A stretch of 64,000 nt of DNA from Leisingera aquimarina DSM 24565 (GTDB taxonomy: Bacteria > Pseudomonadota > Alphaproteobacteria > Rhodobacterales > Rhodobacteraceae): assembly GCF_000473165.1 (NCBI RefSeq), contig NZ_KI421504.1:372596-436595 (forward strand), written 5' to 3'. Made by a program: the position numbers and the translations under genes. The notes beneath the pieces were generated by a model, which was not told where the DNA came from, did not search any database, and saw only the letters and a program-made list of their open reading frames with translations. Shown here one piece after another: positions 8,621 through 17,606 of the stretch; the stretch's first letter is position 1, and each line of letters begins with the position of its first letter.

Positions 8621-9766
8621 ATGGCCATTATCTGGCGGACCTCAGCACTGGCACAGCGGCACAAAGAAATCGGCGGCGAGCTGGAAGATTGGAACGGCAT
8701 GGGAACCGCCTGGTTCTATGACCACACACCCGAACGCGCCAAGGCCGACTATGAGGCGGTCCGCACCAAAGCGGGCCTGATGGACGTGTCGGGCCTCAAG
8801 AAAGTCCACGTCGTGGGTGAACACGCAGCCCAGGTCATCGACCGGGTCACCACCCGCAACGTCGAAAAGATCATGCCGGGCCGCTCCACCTACGCCTCGA
8901 TCCTCAACGATCAGGGCAAATTCGTGGACGATTGCATCATCTACCGCCTGTCGGTGAACAGCTGGATGGTTGTGCATGGCACCGGCACCGGCATGGAGCA
9001 GCTGAATACCGTTGCAGCGGGCAAGAACTGCTCGGTGATCTTCGACGACAATCTGCACGACATGTCGCTGCAGGGCCCCGTCGCAGTGGATTTCCTGGCC
9101 GAATACGTCCCAGGCATCCGCGATCTGGCCTATTTCGGCATTATCCAGACCAAGCTGTTCGGCTGCCCCGTGATGATCTCGCGCACCGGCTACACCGGCG
9201 AGCGCGGCTATGAGATCTTCTGCCAGGCCAAGGACGCGGTTCACCTGTGGGACAGCATCCTGAAAGAGGGCAAAGGCTTGGGCATCGTGCCGGTGCAGTT
9301 CTCGACGCTCGACCTGCTGCGCACCGAAAGCTACCTGCTGTTTTACCCGGGCGACAACTCCGAGACCTATCCGTTCAACGACGAAACCTGCGGCGACACC
9401 CTGTGGGAGCTGGGACTGGAGTTCACTGTTTCTCCGGGCAAGACAGGCTTCATCGGCGCCGAAAACCACTATGCCGCTGAAGGCAAGGAGCGGTTCAAGA
9501 TCTACGGTGTCGTGCTGGAAGGCACCACCCCAGCGGACGAAGGCGCAGACCTGCTGCAAAACGGCGAAAAAGTCGGCGTTGTCACTTACGGGATGTATTC
9601 CGACGTCAACAAGCACAACGTGGGAATTGCCCGGATGCCGGTGGCCTGCGCCAAGCCGGGCACCGAGCTGACAGTCCGCAATGGTGATGGCATCGAGATT
9701 GCCGCCACCGCCGAAGAAATGCCCTTCTACGACAAGGACAAATCGATCCGCACCGCAAAGGGCTGA
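8621..9766 (+). CDS. dmmD: GcvT-like aminomethyltransferase of dimethylamine degradation
   Basis: A 381-residue protein of the glycine-cleavage T-protein/aminomethyltransferase fold, with the family segments TRNV, DDCIIYRL, SRTGYTGERGYEIF and the C-terminal barrel. In Roseobacters the dmmDABC cluster is needed for growth on dimethylamine; DmmD is thought to receive the one-carbon unit on tetrahydrofolate as the monooxygenase releases it. The ATG at 8621 is chosen for CAGGGAGA upstream; longer in-frame starts run into the promoter. It is the first gene of the dmm operon, with the operator block directly upstream. Confidence 0.88.
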   Translation: MAIIWRTSALAQRHKEIGGELEDWNGMGTAWFYDHTPERAKADYEAVRTKAGLMDVSGLKKVHVVGEHAAQVIDRVTTRNVEKIMPGRSTYASILNDQGKFVDDCIIYRLSVNSWMVVHGTGTGMEQLNTVAAGKNCSVIFDDNLHDMSLQGPVAVDFLAEYVPGIRDLAYFGIIQTKLFGCPVMISRTGYTGERGYEIFCQAKDAVHLWDSILKEGKGLGIVPVQFSTLDLLRTESYLLFYPGDNSETYPFNDETCGDTLWELGLEFTVSPGKTGFIGAENHYAAEGKERFKIYGVVLEGTTPADEGADLLQNGEKVGVVTYGMYSDVNKHNVGIARMPVACAKPGTELTVRNGDGIEIAATAEEMPFYDKDKSIRTAKG

Positions 9767-9777
9767 TCCGGATCCCG

Positions 9778-9800
9778 GGCGCCCCCCGGTTGGGGGCGCC
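9778..9800 (+). terminator. Hairpin between dmmD and dmmA
   Basis: A perfect 9-bp stem, GGCGCCCCC (9778-9786) and GGGGGCGCC (9792-9800), with a 5-base loop, but followed only by TGCTTTCGTT. It may be a partial terminator or an RNA-stability element that sets different levels of DmmD and DmmABC. Confidence 0.5.
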
Positions 9801-9838
9801 TGCTTTCGTTCACCCGGACTGCAGGAAAAGCGACCCAC

Positions 9839-10450
9839 ATGTCTAAGACCGTATTCCCCCCTTCCATCAATAGCCGCCCCGTCTATGGCGAGCTTGAGGC
9901 CCGTCCCGGCAGCGGCCACCTGATGATTGCCGACGCCGAAGGTGCAGAGGCGATCCTTGACCTGGCCAAAGCCACAGACAAGGATTTCTGGGCCAAGGCC
10001 CACGTCATCTATATCCCCAAGAACACCGGCACCAAATACAGCAGCCAGCTGGAAAAGCTGGGTGCTGGCCAGTATTACGCCGGTCCCTCCTATGAAGCCG
10101 CGCAAAGCCGCATCCGCCGCGCCCTGCAGGACTGCCATATGGGCACCCAGGTCTATCTGACCGGCACCGAAAGCCTGATGGGCCAGGCCATGGCCGAGGC
10201 CACCGCGGCCGGCATTCCGCATACCGCGATCCAGACTGAGCACCGCGGCTCCACCGCACGCCGCATGCAATGCGTGCACTGCAAGGGCATCACCGAGGAC
10301 GTCACCACCGACCCCTTTGAATGCAGCCACTGCGGCCTCAGCCTGTTCGTGCGCGATCACTATTCGCGCCGCCTTGCGGCCTTCCAGGGGGTGCGGGTAG
10401 ATGCCGAGGATCCGGGCAACATCCCCAAAAAAGTGGAGCTGTTCAAATGA
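9839..10450 (+). CDS. dmmA: Dimethylamine monooxygenase subunit DmmA-like
   Basis: A 203-residue protein with a C-terminal cysteine knuckle: CVHC at about 145-148 and CSHC at about 162-165, suggesting a bound metal such as zinc or a rubredoxin-like iron. This arrangement matches the DmmA-like family of the three-part dimethylamine monooxygenase, which oxidises dimethylamine to methylamine and formaldehyde with oxygen and a reduced pyridine nucleotide. The stop overlaps the dmmB start (ATGA), indicating translational coupling. Its exact job in the complex is not evident from the sequence. Confidence 0.85.
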   Translation: MSKTVFPPSINSRPVYGELEARPGSGHLMIADAEGAEAILDLAKATDKDFWAKAHVIYIPKNTGTKYSSQLEKLGAGQYYAGPSYEAAQSRIRRALQDCHMGTQVYLTGTESLMGQAMAEATAAGIPHTAIQTEHRGSTARRMQCVHCKGITEDVTTDPFECSHCGLSLFVRDHYSRRLAAFQGVRVDAEDPGNIPKKVELFK

Positions 10451-11412
10451 GTGCTGGCACCGCAAAACTGAATGTCACCGTGGCTGAAGTCAAACCGATC
10501 AACGATCTCGTCACCCGATTCAAATTTGTCCGCACCGGCGGCGGCGACCTGCCCACCTTTTCGGGCGGCGCCCATACCGTGGTCGAGATGCAGGACGGCG
10601 ATATCACCCGGCTCAATGCCTATTCGCTGATGTCCAACCCGGCCGACCGCGGCGCCTATACCATCTCCGTGCGGCGCGATGACGAAGGCCGCGGCGGCTC
10701 CAAATTCATGCACAGCCAGGTGAAAGAGGGCATGGAGATGGTGATCTCCAACCCTGTGAATCTGTTCTCGCTGGATCTGCGCGCCAAGAAACACCTGATG
10801 CTGGCCGGCGGCATCGGCATCACGCCTTTCATGGCGCAAATGCATCAGCTCACCATGATGGGGGGCCAGTTCGAGCTGCACTACTCGGTGCGCAACGCCT
10901 CGCTTGGCACCTACGCCGAGGAGCTGAAAGCAAAATATCCGGGCAAGGTGCATATCTATCATGACGACCAGGACGAGGCGATCGACCTCAATACCCTGAT
11001 CGCCACTCAGCCACTGGGCACCCATGTGTATGTCTGCGGCCCCAAGGGCATGATCAACTGGGTACACGGCACCGCCGAGGACATGGGATGGCCGCGTGAG
11101 GCGGTGCACTCCGAGGAATTCCTGGCCCCGGCCTCCGGCAAGCCGTTTGAGGTAAAGCTGGCGGTCTCAGGCAAGGTGATCCAGGTCGGCGAACATCAGT
11201 CACTGCTCGAAGCCATCGAAGCAGCGGGCGTTGACGCCCCCTATCTCTGCCGCGGCGGTGCCTGCGGCCAGTGCGAAACCAATGTCGTCGGTTATGATGG
11301 CAAGTTTCTGCACTACGATCACTGGCTCGACGACGAACAAAAGGCCGGCGGCAAACACATCATGCCCTGCGTCTCACGTTTCGAGGGCAAGACCCTGGTT
11401 CTGGATCGCTGA
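10447..11412 (+). CDS. dmmB: Dimethylamine monooxygenase reductase subunit (flavin/2Fe-2S)
   Basis: A 321-residue phthalate-dioxygenase-reductase-like protein. The N-terminal flavin domain is followed by an NAD(P)-binding domain (LAGGIGITPF; CGPKGM) and a C-terminal plant-type 2Fe-2S ferredoxin with cysteines at about 268, 273, 276 and 308. It would pass electrons from NAD(P)H to the heme subunit encoded next. The ATG at 10447 overlaps the dmmA stop. Confidence 0.92.
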   Translation: MSAGTAKLNVTVAEVKPINDLVTRFKFVRTGGGDLPTFSGGAHTVVEMQDGDITRLNAYSLMSNPADRGAYTISVRRDDEGRGGSKFMHSQVKEGMEMVISNPVNLFSLDLRAKKHLMLAGGIGITPFMAQMHQLTMMGGQFELHYSVRNASLGTYAEELKAKYPGKVHIYHDDQDEAIDLNTLIATQPLGTHVYVCGPKGMINWVHGTAEDMGWPREAVHSEEFLAPASGKPFEVKLAVSGKVIQVGEHQSLLEAIEAAGVDAPYLCRGGACGQCETNVVGYDGKFLHYDHWLDDEQKAGGKHIMPCVSRFEGKTLVLDR

Positions 11413-11422
11413 GGAAAAGAAA

Positions 11423-12466
11423 ATGACCATTCAATTCAACGACGAAACCTTCTACGGCGATTTCACCTTCAAGAACTCGGACTGGGCCATCAAACGTTTC
11501 CCCTTCCCGTTCCACGAAGACAGCTACATGTATTCGGTGAACATGGAGCCGCATAAATCTTACCGGCCAGGCTCGGTGTTCGAACGCACCTTTGACGTGG
11601 ACGAACATTATGTCGCGGAAATGAAGGACCGTGCCCGCGTGCTGGCCAACGACCCGCTGCGCTGTCAGTCACTGCCGCATATGACACTGGCCGGCTGGGA
11701 CCTGGTCGAGCTGATCATGGAGGCCAAGGCGGCCGAATACCCGGATCTGTTCGAACTGCATAAGGACGGCAACCGCTGGCGCTGGGTGAACAAACCGCTG
11801 GGCATTGACGATACCTTCACCTTCCTCGACGAAAGCACCCTGCCATACGGTCCGATGGAATACATTACCCGTCAGACCCAGGGCGACTTTGCGGTACTGG
11901 ACCAGCGCGACGACAACCTGTGGATGGACGCCGGCATGGTCACCACCCAGGCGGACTGGAGCCTCGATTTCGACATCGGCATGAATTTCTTTGAATGGCA
12001 CGCTCCGGTGCCCAAGGCGAACGAAATGGGCATCTTTGTGCGCGCGCTGAAGTTCCTGTTGAACATTCAGCAGGGCCAGCCGGCCCGGCGCCTGAATTGG
12101 ACGATGACCGTCAATCCGCTGCTCGACACCTCGCCTGAGAACTACCACAAATGGGGCACCATGAAGCAGGGGCTGACGATGGAGAACATCGGCGAAAAGC
12201 AGCACCTGCGGGTCGAGCTGCAGACCTTCTTCCGACTACCCCGCTCCAATGCGCTGGTGTTCCCGATCCGCTGCTACCTGATCCGGTTTGAGGATCTGGT
12301 CACAGTGCCGAAATGGGCCCGCCGCCTGCACCGGGTGATCCGCGACCTGCCCGAGGAACTGGCCACTTACAAAGGCTTCATCGACAACCGCCCGCTGATG
12401 GTGGAATACCTGTCGCAGTTCGACGATGGCAGCCCGACCTCGGATGGTATCTGGGCAGACGACTGA
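11423..12466 (+). CDS. dmmC: Heme-dependent oxidative N-demethylase subunit (DUF3445)
   Basis: A 347-residue protein of the DUF3445/heme-dependent oxidative N-demethylase family, the catalytic oxygenase part of dimethylamine monooxygenase. Family features include aromatic-rich blocks around FPFPFHED, the LRVELQTFFRLPRSNALVFPIRCYL stretch and the C-terminal YKGFIDNRPLMVEYLSQFDDGS. The heme ligand cannot be assigned by eye. Start at 11423 follows GAGGAAAAG and lies 10 bases after the dmmB stop. Confidence 0.9.
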   Translation: MTIQFNDETFYGDFTFKNSDWAIKRFPFPFHEDSYMYSVNMEPHKSYRPGSVFERTFDVDEHYVAEMKDRARVLANDPLRCQSLPHMTLAGWDLVELIMEAKAAEYPDLFELHKDGNRWRWVNKPLGIDDTFTFLDESTLPYGPMEYITRQTQGDFAVLDQRDDNLWMDAGMVTTQADWSLDFDIGMNFFEWHAPVPKANEMGIFVRALKFLLNIQQGQPARRLNWTMTVNPLLDTSPENYHKWGTMKQGLTMENIGEKQHLRVELQTFFRLPRSNALVFPIRCYLIRFEDLVTVPKWARRLHRVIRDLPEELATYKGFIDNRPLMVEYLSQFDDGSPTSDGIWADD

Positions 12467-12771
12467 TTCCGAAAGCTTCCGGCGGGCCGTCCCTACCCCC
12501 TGTCAATCAGGCCCGCCTCACTGACTGCCGCCGCCTCTGGCCCGGCAGTTTCTTTTTGTCTAGAGATAAGTGGTGTTGCACTCCCGCCCCTGCAGCAGAA
12601 GGCAGGCTCCGCCTACCCTTGCGCAGCGTTGGGCCGGGCAGCGCGCTGCGGGCAGTTTCGGCAACATCAGCTCCAGAACGCAACCGGGCCGCGCATCGCG
12701 CGGCGCCACGCCCAACTGTGCAGGGACATCTTCAGGTGTTCCGCAGCAGGCGGGAGCGCTCCGGCTGCGGC
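12467..12771. repeat. Intergenic repeat between convergent dmmC and the XRE regulator
   Basis: No gene seen. Just after dmmC is an 8-bp inverted repeat, GGCGGGCC (12481-12488) and GGCCCGCC (12510-12517), that may end transcription although no T run follows. From about 12627 to 12770 is a copy of a dispersed element: a GTTGGGC...GCAGCGC part, a CCGCGC-ATC-GCGCGG hairpin, then GCCACGCCCAAC (12705-12716) and GGCGGGAGCGCTCC (12749-12762). Related copies lie near 39873-39957 and 53300-53546. Confidence 0.6.
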
Positions 12772-13428
12772 TCAGCTCGACTGCGGATACGAAATGATTG
12801 ACAGATAGCGTGCGGGCAGCTTGATCAGCTGTTCCGGCCCATGCGGCGCGTCGGCATCAAAAAACAGCGTGTCTCCAGGCTTCAACGGAAAGACCTTGTC
12901 GCCATGCCGGTAATCCACCTCACCTTCCAGCATATAGAGCATTTCAACGCCATCATGCTGGAAGGTCGGGAAGACATCCGACTCTTCGGTCAGGGAGATC
13001 ATGTAAGGCTCCACCAATACACCCGAGGCATTGGCACCCAGATGCCCCAGCAACTGATACTGATGGCCCGCCCGCGTTCCAGCACGCTCGGTCTCGACGC
13101 CTTCACCCGACCTGGTATGCACCGCTTCGCGGGTTTCTTCAAAACGGCGGAAGAAAGACGTGATCGGAACGCTCAGCGCGTTGGCCAGCAATTGCAGCGT
13201 AGTCAGAGACGGGGATGTATTGCCGTTCTCGATCTTTGACAGCATTCCGATCGACAGCCCGGTCAGCGTGGCCAGATCGGCCACAGTGATCCCCTGCTGG
13301 CGCCGGAACGACCGGACCTCGCGGCCAATGGCCACTTCGAGAACTTTTTCCGCGCCGTCGCGGACCCGGTGCGGATCTTGAGAAAGGTTATTTGCCACTG
13401 CGTCGCTATCGTCTTTGGGTTTAGCCAC
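12772..13428 (-). CDS. XRE-family regulator with C-terminal cupin domain
   Basis: A 218-residue cytosolic regulator. The N-terminal half has a helix-turn-helix of the XRE type (VADLATLTGLSIGMLSKIEN; SLTTLQLLANAL), and the C-terminal third is a cupin sensor (MLYMLEGEVDYRHGDKVFPL; GDTLFFDADAPHG). The start is taken as GTG at 13428 because AAGGAAG lies upstream; the frame runs on to 13509 without a comparable site. It is convergent with dmmC. Position makes it a candidate regulator of the dmm or liv operon, but nothing in the sequence shows its target. Confidence 0.88.
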   Translation of the reverse strand: MAKPKDDSDAVANNLSQDPHRVRDGAEKVLEVAIGREVRSFRRQQGITVADLATLTGLSIGMLSKIENGNTSPSLTTLQLLANALSVPITSFFRRFEETREAVHTRSGEGVETERAGTRAGHQYQLLGHLGANASGVLVEPYMISLTEESDVFPTFQHDGVEMLYMLEGEVDYRHGDKVFPLKPGDTLFFDADAPHGPEQLIKLPARYLSIISYPQSS

Positions 13429-13609
13429 TGTGTTATCTTCCTTATGGACGGCTTCTGACAAGCGCGCAGCGGGCGATACGTAAAATCTTTTCCGGACGCA
13501 AGAAACCACGCGAAAATTATTTTACTGGCATTACCACTTTTTCCCAAGCCCTCACCGCCACAGGAAAGAAATTTGTTGCCGTTCCGTCAGCCCGGCAGGA
13601 GCGCAGACA

Positions 13610-13639
13610 AGAAACCCGGACCATCTGGCCCGGGTTTCT
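13610..13639 (-). terminator. Hairpin terminator of the liv operon
   Basis: AGAAACCCGG (13610-13619) and CCGGGTTTCT (13630-13639) form a perfect 10-bp stem with a 10-base loop, about 30 bases past the last gene of the operon on the minus strand. The T run is short. Confidence 0.6.
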
Positions 13640-13668
13640 GCATGCCGGCATTATTGGCTTGGGTACAC

Positions 13669-14277
13669 TCAGTCATCCAGCAGCAGCAAGCAGGCGCCAA
13701 GAACTTTGCGCGTGCCATCAAACACCACTGGTTTTTCGCCGCGCCAGCGGCTGGCATGTCGGTGGCCGACCGGCCAGCCGGAAGTCAGGCTGCGCAGGGT
13801 CTCACCAGTCTCTGCTGCGATCCTGCCCACCCGGGTTTTCAAATTGGCATGAAAAGTATCCCGGTGCAGTGCTTCCATCCGCAAATGAAACAGCGATGAC
13901 CGGCTGCGCGGTGCGATCTGCATCTGCTCCACCTGCTCTGCCGCTCCGGCCCAGATCCGCAATGCGCGGGCTTGCAACTTTTCCGCCTCCGCCAACGCCC
14001 CGGCACGAAACTGCAGCCTTGCCAGATTGGCCGGTGTTGCTGCCCGGCGCAGATCCGTCGCCGGAAAAACAACCCGCGCCAGCAGGTCCGCCAGCCGGAA
14101 CAACCGCATCGCATTGCGCGGACGGTCACGTCCAGCCGCAGCCAGCGCCCGTTCCATCAACCGCTCCCAAGCCAGATCAGCGCGGGACCAGCCGGCCTCG
14201 CGCGCGACCCGCATTTCCGCATCGGCCTTAAAGCCCCAGATACGCGGCGCGGACGTGTTCGTTTCCGTGAAGCTCAT
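13669..14277 (-). CDS. Protein of unknown function, last gene of the liv operon
   Basis: A 202-residue, mostly helical and arginine-rich protein with TPR-like repeats of small and hydrophobic residues (for example RLFRLADLLARVVFP and LQARALRIWAGAAEQVEQM). No signal peptide or membrane segment. I do not recognise the family. The ATG at 14277 lies 50 bases inside livF, so it is translationally coupled to the transporter ATPase, and a terminator follows. Its conservation with the ABC genes would show whether it serves the transporter. Confidence 0.72.
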   Translation of the reverse strand: MSFTETNTSAPRIWGFKADAEMRVAREAGWSRADLAWERLMERALAAAGRDRPRNAMRLFRLADLLARVVFPATDLRRAATPANLARLQFRAGALAEAEKLQARALRIWAGAAEQVEQMQIAPRSRSSLFHLRMEALHRDTFHANLKTRVGRIAAETGETLRSLTSGWPVGHRHASRWRGEKPVVFDGTRKVLGACLLLLDD

Positions 14278-14935
14278 CTGCAGGACCCTCCATTGCTGCA
14301 TTTCCAGTTTCCAAAACATAAGCGTAATCGGCCAGTTCCAGTGCCAGCTCGGCATTTTGCTCGACCAGCACCACCGACAGCCCGTTGGCGTTGATCTCCT
14401 CGACGATCCGGGCGATTTCCTCGACGATCACCGGCGCCAGCCCCATCGATGGCTCATCCATCAGCAACAGCCGCGGTTTGGACATCAGCGCCCGTCCTAT
14501 CGCTAGCATCTGCTGCTCGCCGCCCGACATCGTCTTGGCCATCTGGGTGCGCCGCTCGCGCAGGCGCGGGAAGCGGGTGAAGACATCCTCCAGATCGTCT
14601 TCGATGGCGTCTTTATTTCTCCGCAGAAACGCTCCGGTGCGCAGGTTCTCCTCCACCGTCATGTCGGGGAAGATCCGCCGCCCTTCGGGCACATGGGCGA
14701 TGCCATTGGCCACCACCTTATGCGCTGGCAGATGGTCAATCCGCTTGCCCTCGAATGTGATCTCACCCTCAGTGATTGGCAGCATCCCCGACATCGCCCG
14801 CAACGTGGTGGTCTTGCCCGCCCCGTTGCCGCCGATGATGGTGACGATCTTGCCCTCAGGCACCGCGACCGAGATGTTCCGGATCGCGTTGATCTTGCCG
14901 TAGTTGACGGCGATGTTCTTCATCTCAAGCAACAT
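14228..14935 (-). CDS. livF: Branched-chain/amide-type ABC transporter ATP-binding protein LivF
   Basis: A 235-residue ABC ATPase with Walker A GGNGAGKTTT, signature SGGEQQ and Walker B LLLMDEPSMGL, of the LivF type. The start is ATG at 14935, eight bases after GGAGG; an in-frame TTG at 14950 is less likely. It overlaps the livG end by 11 bases. With LivG it powers the importer encoded by this operon. The substrate is unknown; the receptor resembles urea/short-chain-amide binders, and the context points to a methylated amine or related N-compound. Confidence 0.93.
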   Translation of the reverse strand: MLLEMKNIAVNYGKINAIRNISVAVPEGKIVTIIGGNGAGKTTTLRAMSGMLPITEGEITFEGKRIDHLPAHKVVANGIAHVPEGRRIFPDMTVEENLRTGAFLRRNKDAIEDDLEDVFTRFPRLRERRTQMAKTMSGGEQQMLAIGRALMSKPRLLLMDEPSMGLAPVIVEEIARIVEEINANGLSVVLVEQNAELALELADYAYVLETGNAAMEGPADELHGNEHVRAAYLGL

Positions 14936-15692
14936 GGCGCGCGCCTCCAAGATAGGCCTCGATCACCGCCGGATGATTGCGGATCTCCTGCGGTCCGCCT
15001 TCGGCCAGGAACTTACCAAAACTCATGCAGGTGATGGTGTCGCACAGTCCCATGATCGCCTGCATGTCATGCTCGACAATCAGGATGGTGATCCCGTCCG
15101 CCTTCAGCCGCTCCATCAGATCCATCATCTGCCGGGTCTCTTCCGGGTTCATGCCGGTAAAGGGCTCGTCCAGCAGGATCACATCCGGGTGGCTGGCATA
15201 GGCCACCGCCATGCCCAGCGCCCGCTGGTGGCCGTGGCTCAGATCGCCTGCCCGTTCCTGCATCACATGGTCCAGGCCAAAGAACTCCAGCGCTTCCTTG
15301 GCCCGCGCCTCAGCCCCGCTGCGGTCCTCGCTGTCCCAGCCGATGATCGCGGCAAAGATATTGGGGCGGAACGGCATATGGGTGCCAACCAGCGCGTTCT
15401 CCAGCACGGTCAGCTCGGCAAACAGTGTCGAGTGCTGGAACGTCCGCACCACCCCGCGCCGGGCCACCTCATGCATCTGCAGGCCGGAGATATCCTCACC
15501 GCGCAGCAGCACCTGCCCCTCGGTGGGCTTGTAGAAGCCCGAGATCATGTTGAAGGTCGTAGTCTTGCCCGCCCCGTTAGGGCCGATCAAACCGTGAATG
15601 GACCCATGCGCCACCTTGAACGACAGGCTGTCCACCGCCGTCAGGCCGCCAAACTGCATGGTCAGGTCTTTGACTTCAAGAAAATCGGTCAT
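14925..15692 (-). CDS. livG: Branched-chain/amide-type ABC transporter ATP-binding protein LivG
   Basis: A 255-residue ABC ATPase with Walker A GPNGAGKTTT, signature LSHGHQRALGMAVA and Walker B VILLDEPFTGMNPEE. LivG-type proteins carry the longer insert seen here after the Walker A region. It overlaps livM by four bases, a sign of coupled translation. Confidence 0.93.
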   Translation of the reverse strand: MTDFLEVKDLTMQFGGLTAVDSLSFKVAHGSIHGLIGPNGAGKTTTFNMISGFYKPTEGQVLLRGEDISGLQMHEVARRGVVRTFQHSTLFAELTVLENALVGTHMPFRPNIFAAIIGWDSEDRSGAEARAKEALEFFGLDHVMQERAGDLSHGHQRALGMAVAYASHPDVILLDEPFTGMNPEETRQMMDLMERLKADGITILIVEHDMQAIMGLCDTITCMSFGKFLAEGGPQEIRNHPAVIEAYLGGARHVA

Positions 15693-16669
15693 TCTGCCGG
15701 CCTCCGTTCCGGCGCACCCTCAGCAGCGCGTCTTTTGGTGAATTTCTGCACGATGCTTTCCAGCCCGTTAGGCAGGAACAGGATCGACAGGATCATGATG
15801 GCGCCATAGATCAGCGGCCGCATCTGCTCGAGACCCAGCTCACGCAGCACAATCTCGTTGATGACGGTGAGAACCACACAGCCCAGGATCGGGCCGTAAA
15901 AGGTAGCGGTGCCGCCAACGATCGCCCAGGTCAGCACATAAACCATCAGGTCGATATCAAAGGCGTTGGGGTTAATGGTGCCAATGTAATGCGCGAGCAA
16001 AGCGCCGGAAATCCCGGCAAAGCCCGAGGCAATGGCAAAGGCAAGCGTACGGTAAGCCCGCACATTCACGCCAGAGGCCTGCGCCAGCTTGTCCTGCCAA
16101 TGCACCGCATGGAAGGTCAGGCCAACCGGAGATTTCTCGATACGCCACAGGATCCACAGGCACACAGCGACAATGATCCCTGCAAAATAGTAGTAGGACG
16201 TCGGCTCGAAGAAATCGAACTGGTAGAATCCGACCGAGAAATCCGGCATCGGGTCGATCCCCTTGATCCCCTTGGCGCCGCCAAACGGGTCACGGAACCG
16301 CTTCCACAGCAGGCGGATGATCTCGCCGGCGGCAAAAGAGCCGATCAGGAAATAGAACCCTTTCATCCGGAACAGCGGGAAAGACAGCAGTACCGCAATC
16401 AGCGCCGCAATCACCCCGCCCAGCAGCATCGAAATAGGAACATAGACTCCAAGTTTTTTGGTCAGTAGGGCCGAGGAATAGGCCCCCACCCCCATGATCA
16501 CCACATGGCCCAGCGACCATTCGCCGGTCAGAGTCAGCAACCGGTAGCTGGCCACCAGCAGCACGTTGATGGTCAGGAACACCAGGATTTCCTGCTGCGA
16601 AAAGCTGAGCCCATGCGGCAGGGCGATCAATGCGGCCAGCGCCGCGATCCAAATCAGGAACTTAGGCAC
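15689..16669 (-). CDS. livM: Branched-chain/amide-type ABC transporter permease LivM
   Basis: A 326-residue inner-membrane permease with eight to ten hydrophobic helices and the LivM-type cytosolic loop (TFHAVHWQDKLAQASGVNV). The start is taken as GTG at 16669, which overlaps the livH stop and follows GGGAG by about ten bases; TTG at 16684 is a weaker choice. Confidence 0.92.
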   Translation of the reverse strand: MPKFLIWIAALAALIALPHGLSFSQQEILVFLTINVLLVASYRLLTLTGEWSLGHVVIMGVGAYSSALLTKKLGVYVPISMLLGGVIAALIAVLLSFPLFRMKGFYFLIGSFAAGEIIRLLWKRFRDPFGGAKGIKGIDPMPDFSVGFYQFDFFEPTSYYYFAGIIVAVCLWILWRIEKSPVGLTFHAVHWQDKLAQASGVNVRAYRTLAFAIASGFAGISGALLAHYIGTINPNAFDIDLMVYVLTWAIVGGTATFYGPILGCVVLTVINEIVLRELGLEQMRPLIYGAIMILSILFLPNGLESIVQKFTKRRAAEGAPERRPAE

Positions 16670-17531
16670 GGTCGGCACTCCCAAACAGGCCGGTCGGCTT
16701 CACAATCAGCACAACCAGCATCAGCGACAGCCCGACGATGTCAGCCAGCACGCCATCATAGAAAGTGGTCACAAAGGTATGCACTAGCGCATAGGCGACC
16801 GAGGCCACGATGGCCCCCTCCAGCGAGCCGACCCCGCCCACGATGATGACGATAAAGGCGGTGACAATCACCGAATGCCCCATATGCGGGTTGACCGAGA
16901 CCAGCGGCGCAGTCAGCGCCCCGGCGATCCCGGCCAGACCGGCGCCGATGAACATGGCAATCCGCGCGGTCATGGTGATTGAAATCCCCTGCAGCGCTGC
17001 CGCCTCAGGATCCTGCGCCGAGGCGCGCAGCGCCCAGCCGAATTTGGTCCGCTTCAAAAAGTACCAAAGCGCCGACAGCAGTACGATTGCGGCGATGATC
17101 ACATAAAGCCGCGCCACTGGCAGCCGCACCTTCTCCGTGAACACAATGACTTCTTGCGTCACTGGCGGGATATGCACCATCCGCACGCCGAATCCCATAA
17201 CCGCCAGCGCCTGCAGGATCATCAGAAACCCGATCGAAGCGACCAGCCCGCCAAGTGGATTGTCCTTCAAAGGCCTGAACAGCGCCTTTTCCATCAACAG
17301 GCCCAGACAACCGACAAACAACAGGCCAATGGCAACAGCGACAAAGAACGGCAGGTGCAGCTCTGCATAGAGCGCCACAATCGCATAGGCGCCCGCCATG
17401 AACAGTTCGCCATGGGCAAAGTTGATCACGCCCATGACACCAAAAATCAGCACAAGCCCCACAGCAACAAGGGAAATATAGCTCGCAGCATACACGGCGT
17501 TAAGGCCGGTCTGCGCCAGAAGGTCCAGCAT
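16662..17531 (-). CDS. livH: Branched-chain/amide-type ABC transporter permease LivH
   Basis: A 289-residue inner-membrane permease of the LivH family. It shows the family motif GVMGVINFAHGELFMAGAY near residues 30-48 and the EAA-like loop RASAQDPEAAALQGI. It follows the substrate-binding protein gene by 75 bases and overlaps livM. Confidence 0.93.
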   Translation of the reverse strand: MLDLLAQTGLNAVYAASYISLVAVGLVLIFGVMGVINFAHGELFMAGAYAIVALYAELHLPFFVAVAIGLLFVGCLGLLMEKALFRPLKDNPLGGLVASIGFLMILQALAVMGFGVRMVHIPPVTQEVIVFTEKVRLPVARLYVIIAAIVLLSALWYFLKRTKFGWALRASAQDPEAAALQGISITMTARIAMFIGAGLAGIAGALTAPLVSVNPHMGHSVIVTAFIVIIVGGVGSLEGAIVASVAYALVHTFVTTFYDGVLADIVGLSLMLVVLIVKPTGLFGSADRA

Positions 17532-17606
17532 CGGATTGTCTCTTTATTCAATCGGTCTGCGGCGCAAAGAATTAACTCCGCGCCGCGAGTTTGCCTGCCT
17601 GACAGG

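Noticed and set aside
8642-10465. Long minus-strand frame opposite dmmD and dmmA
   Set aside because: Antisense of two genes with clear family features and ribosome sites; no own start signal.
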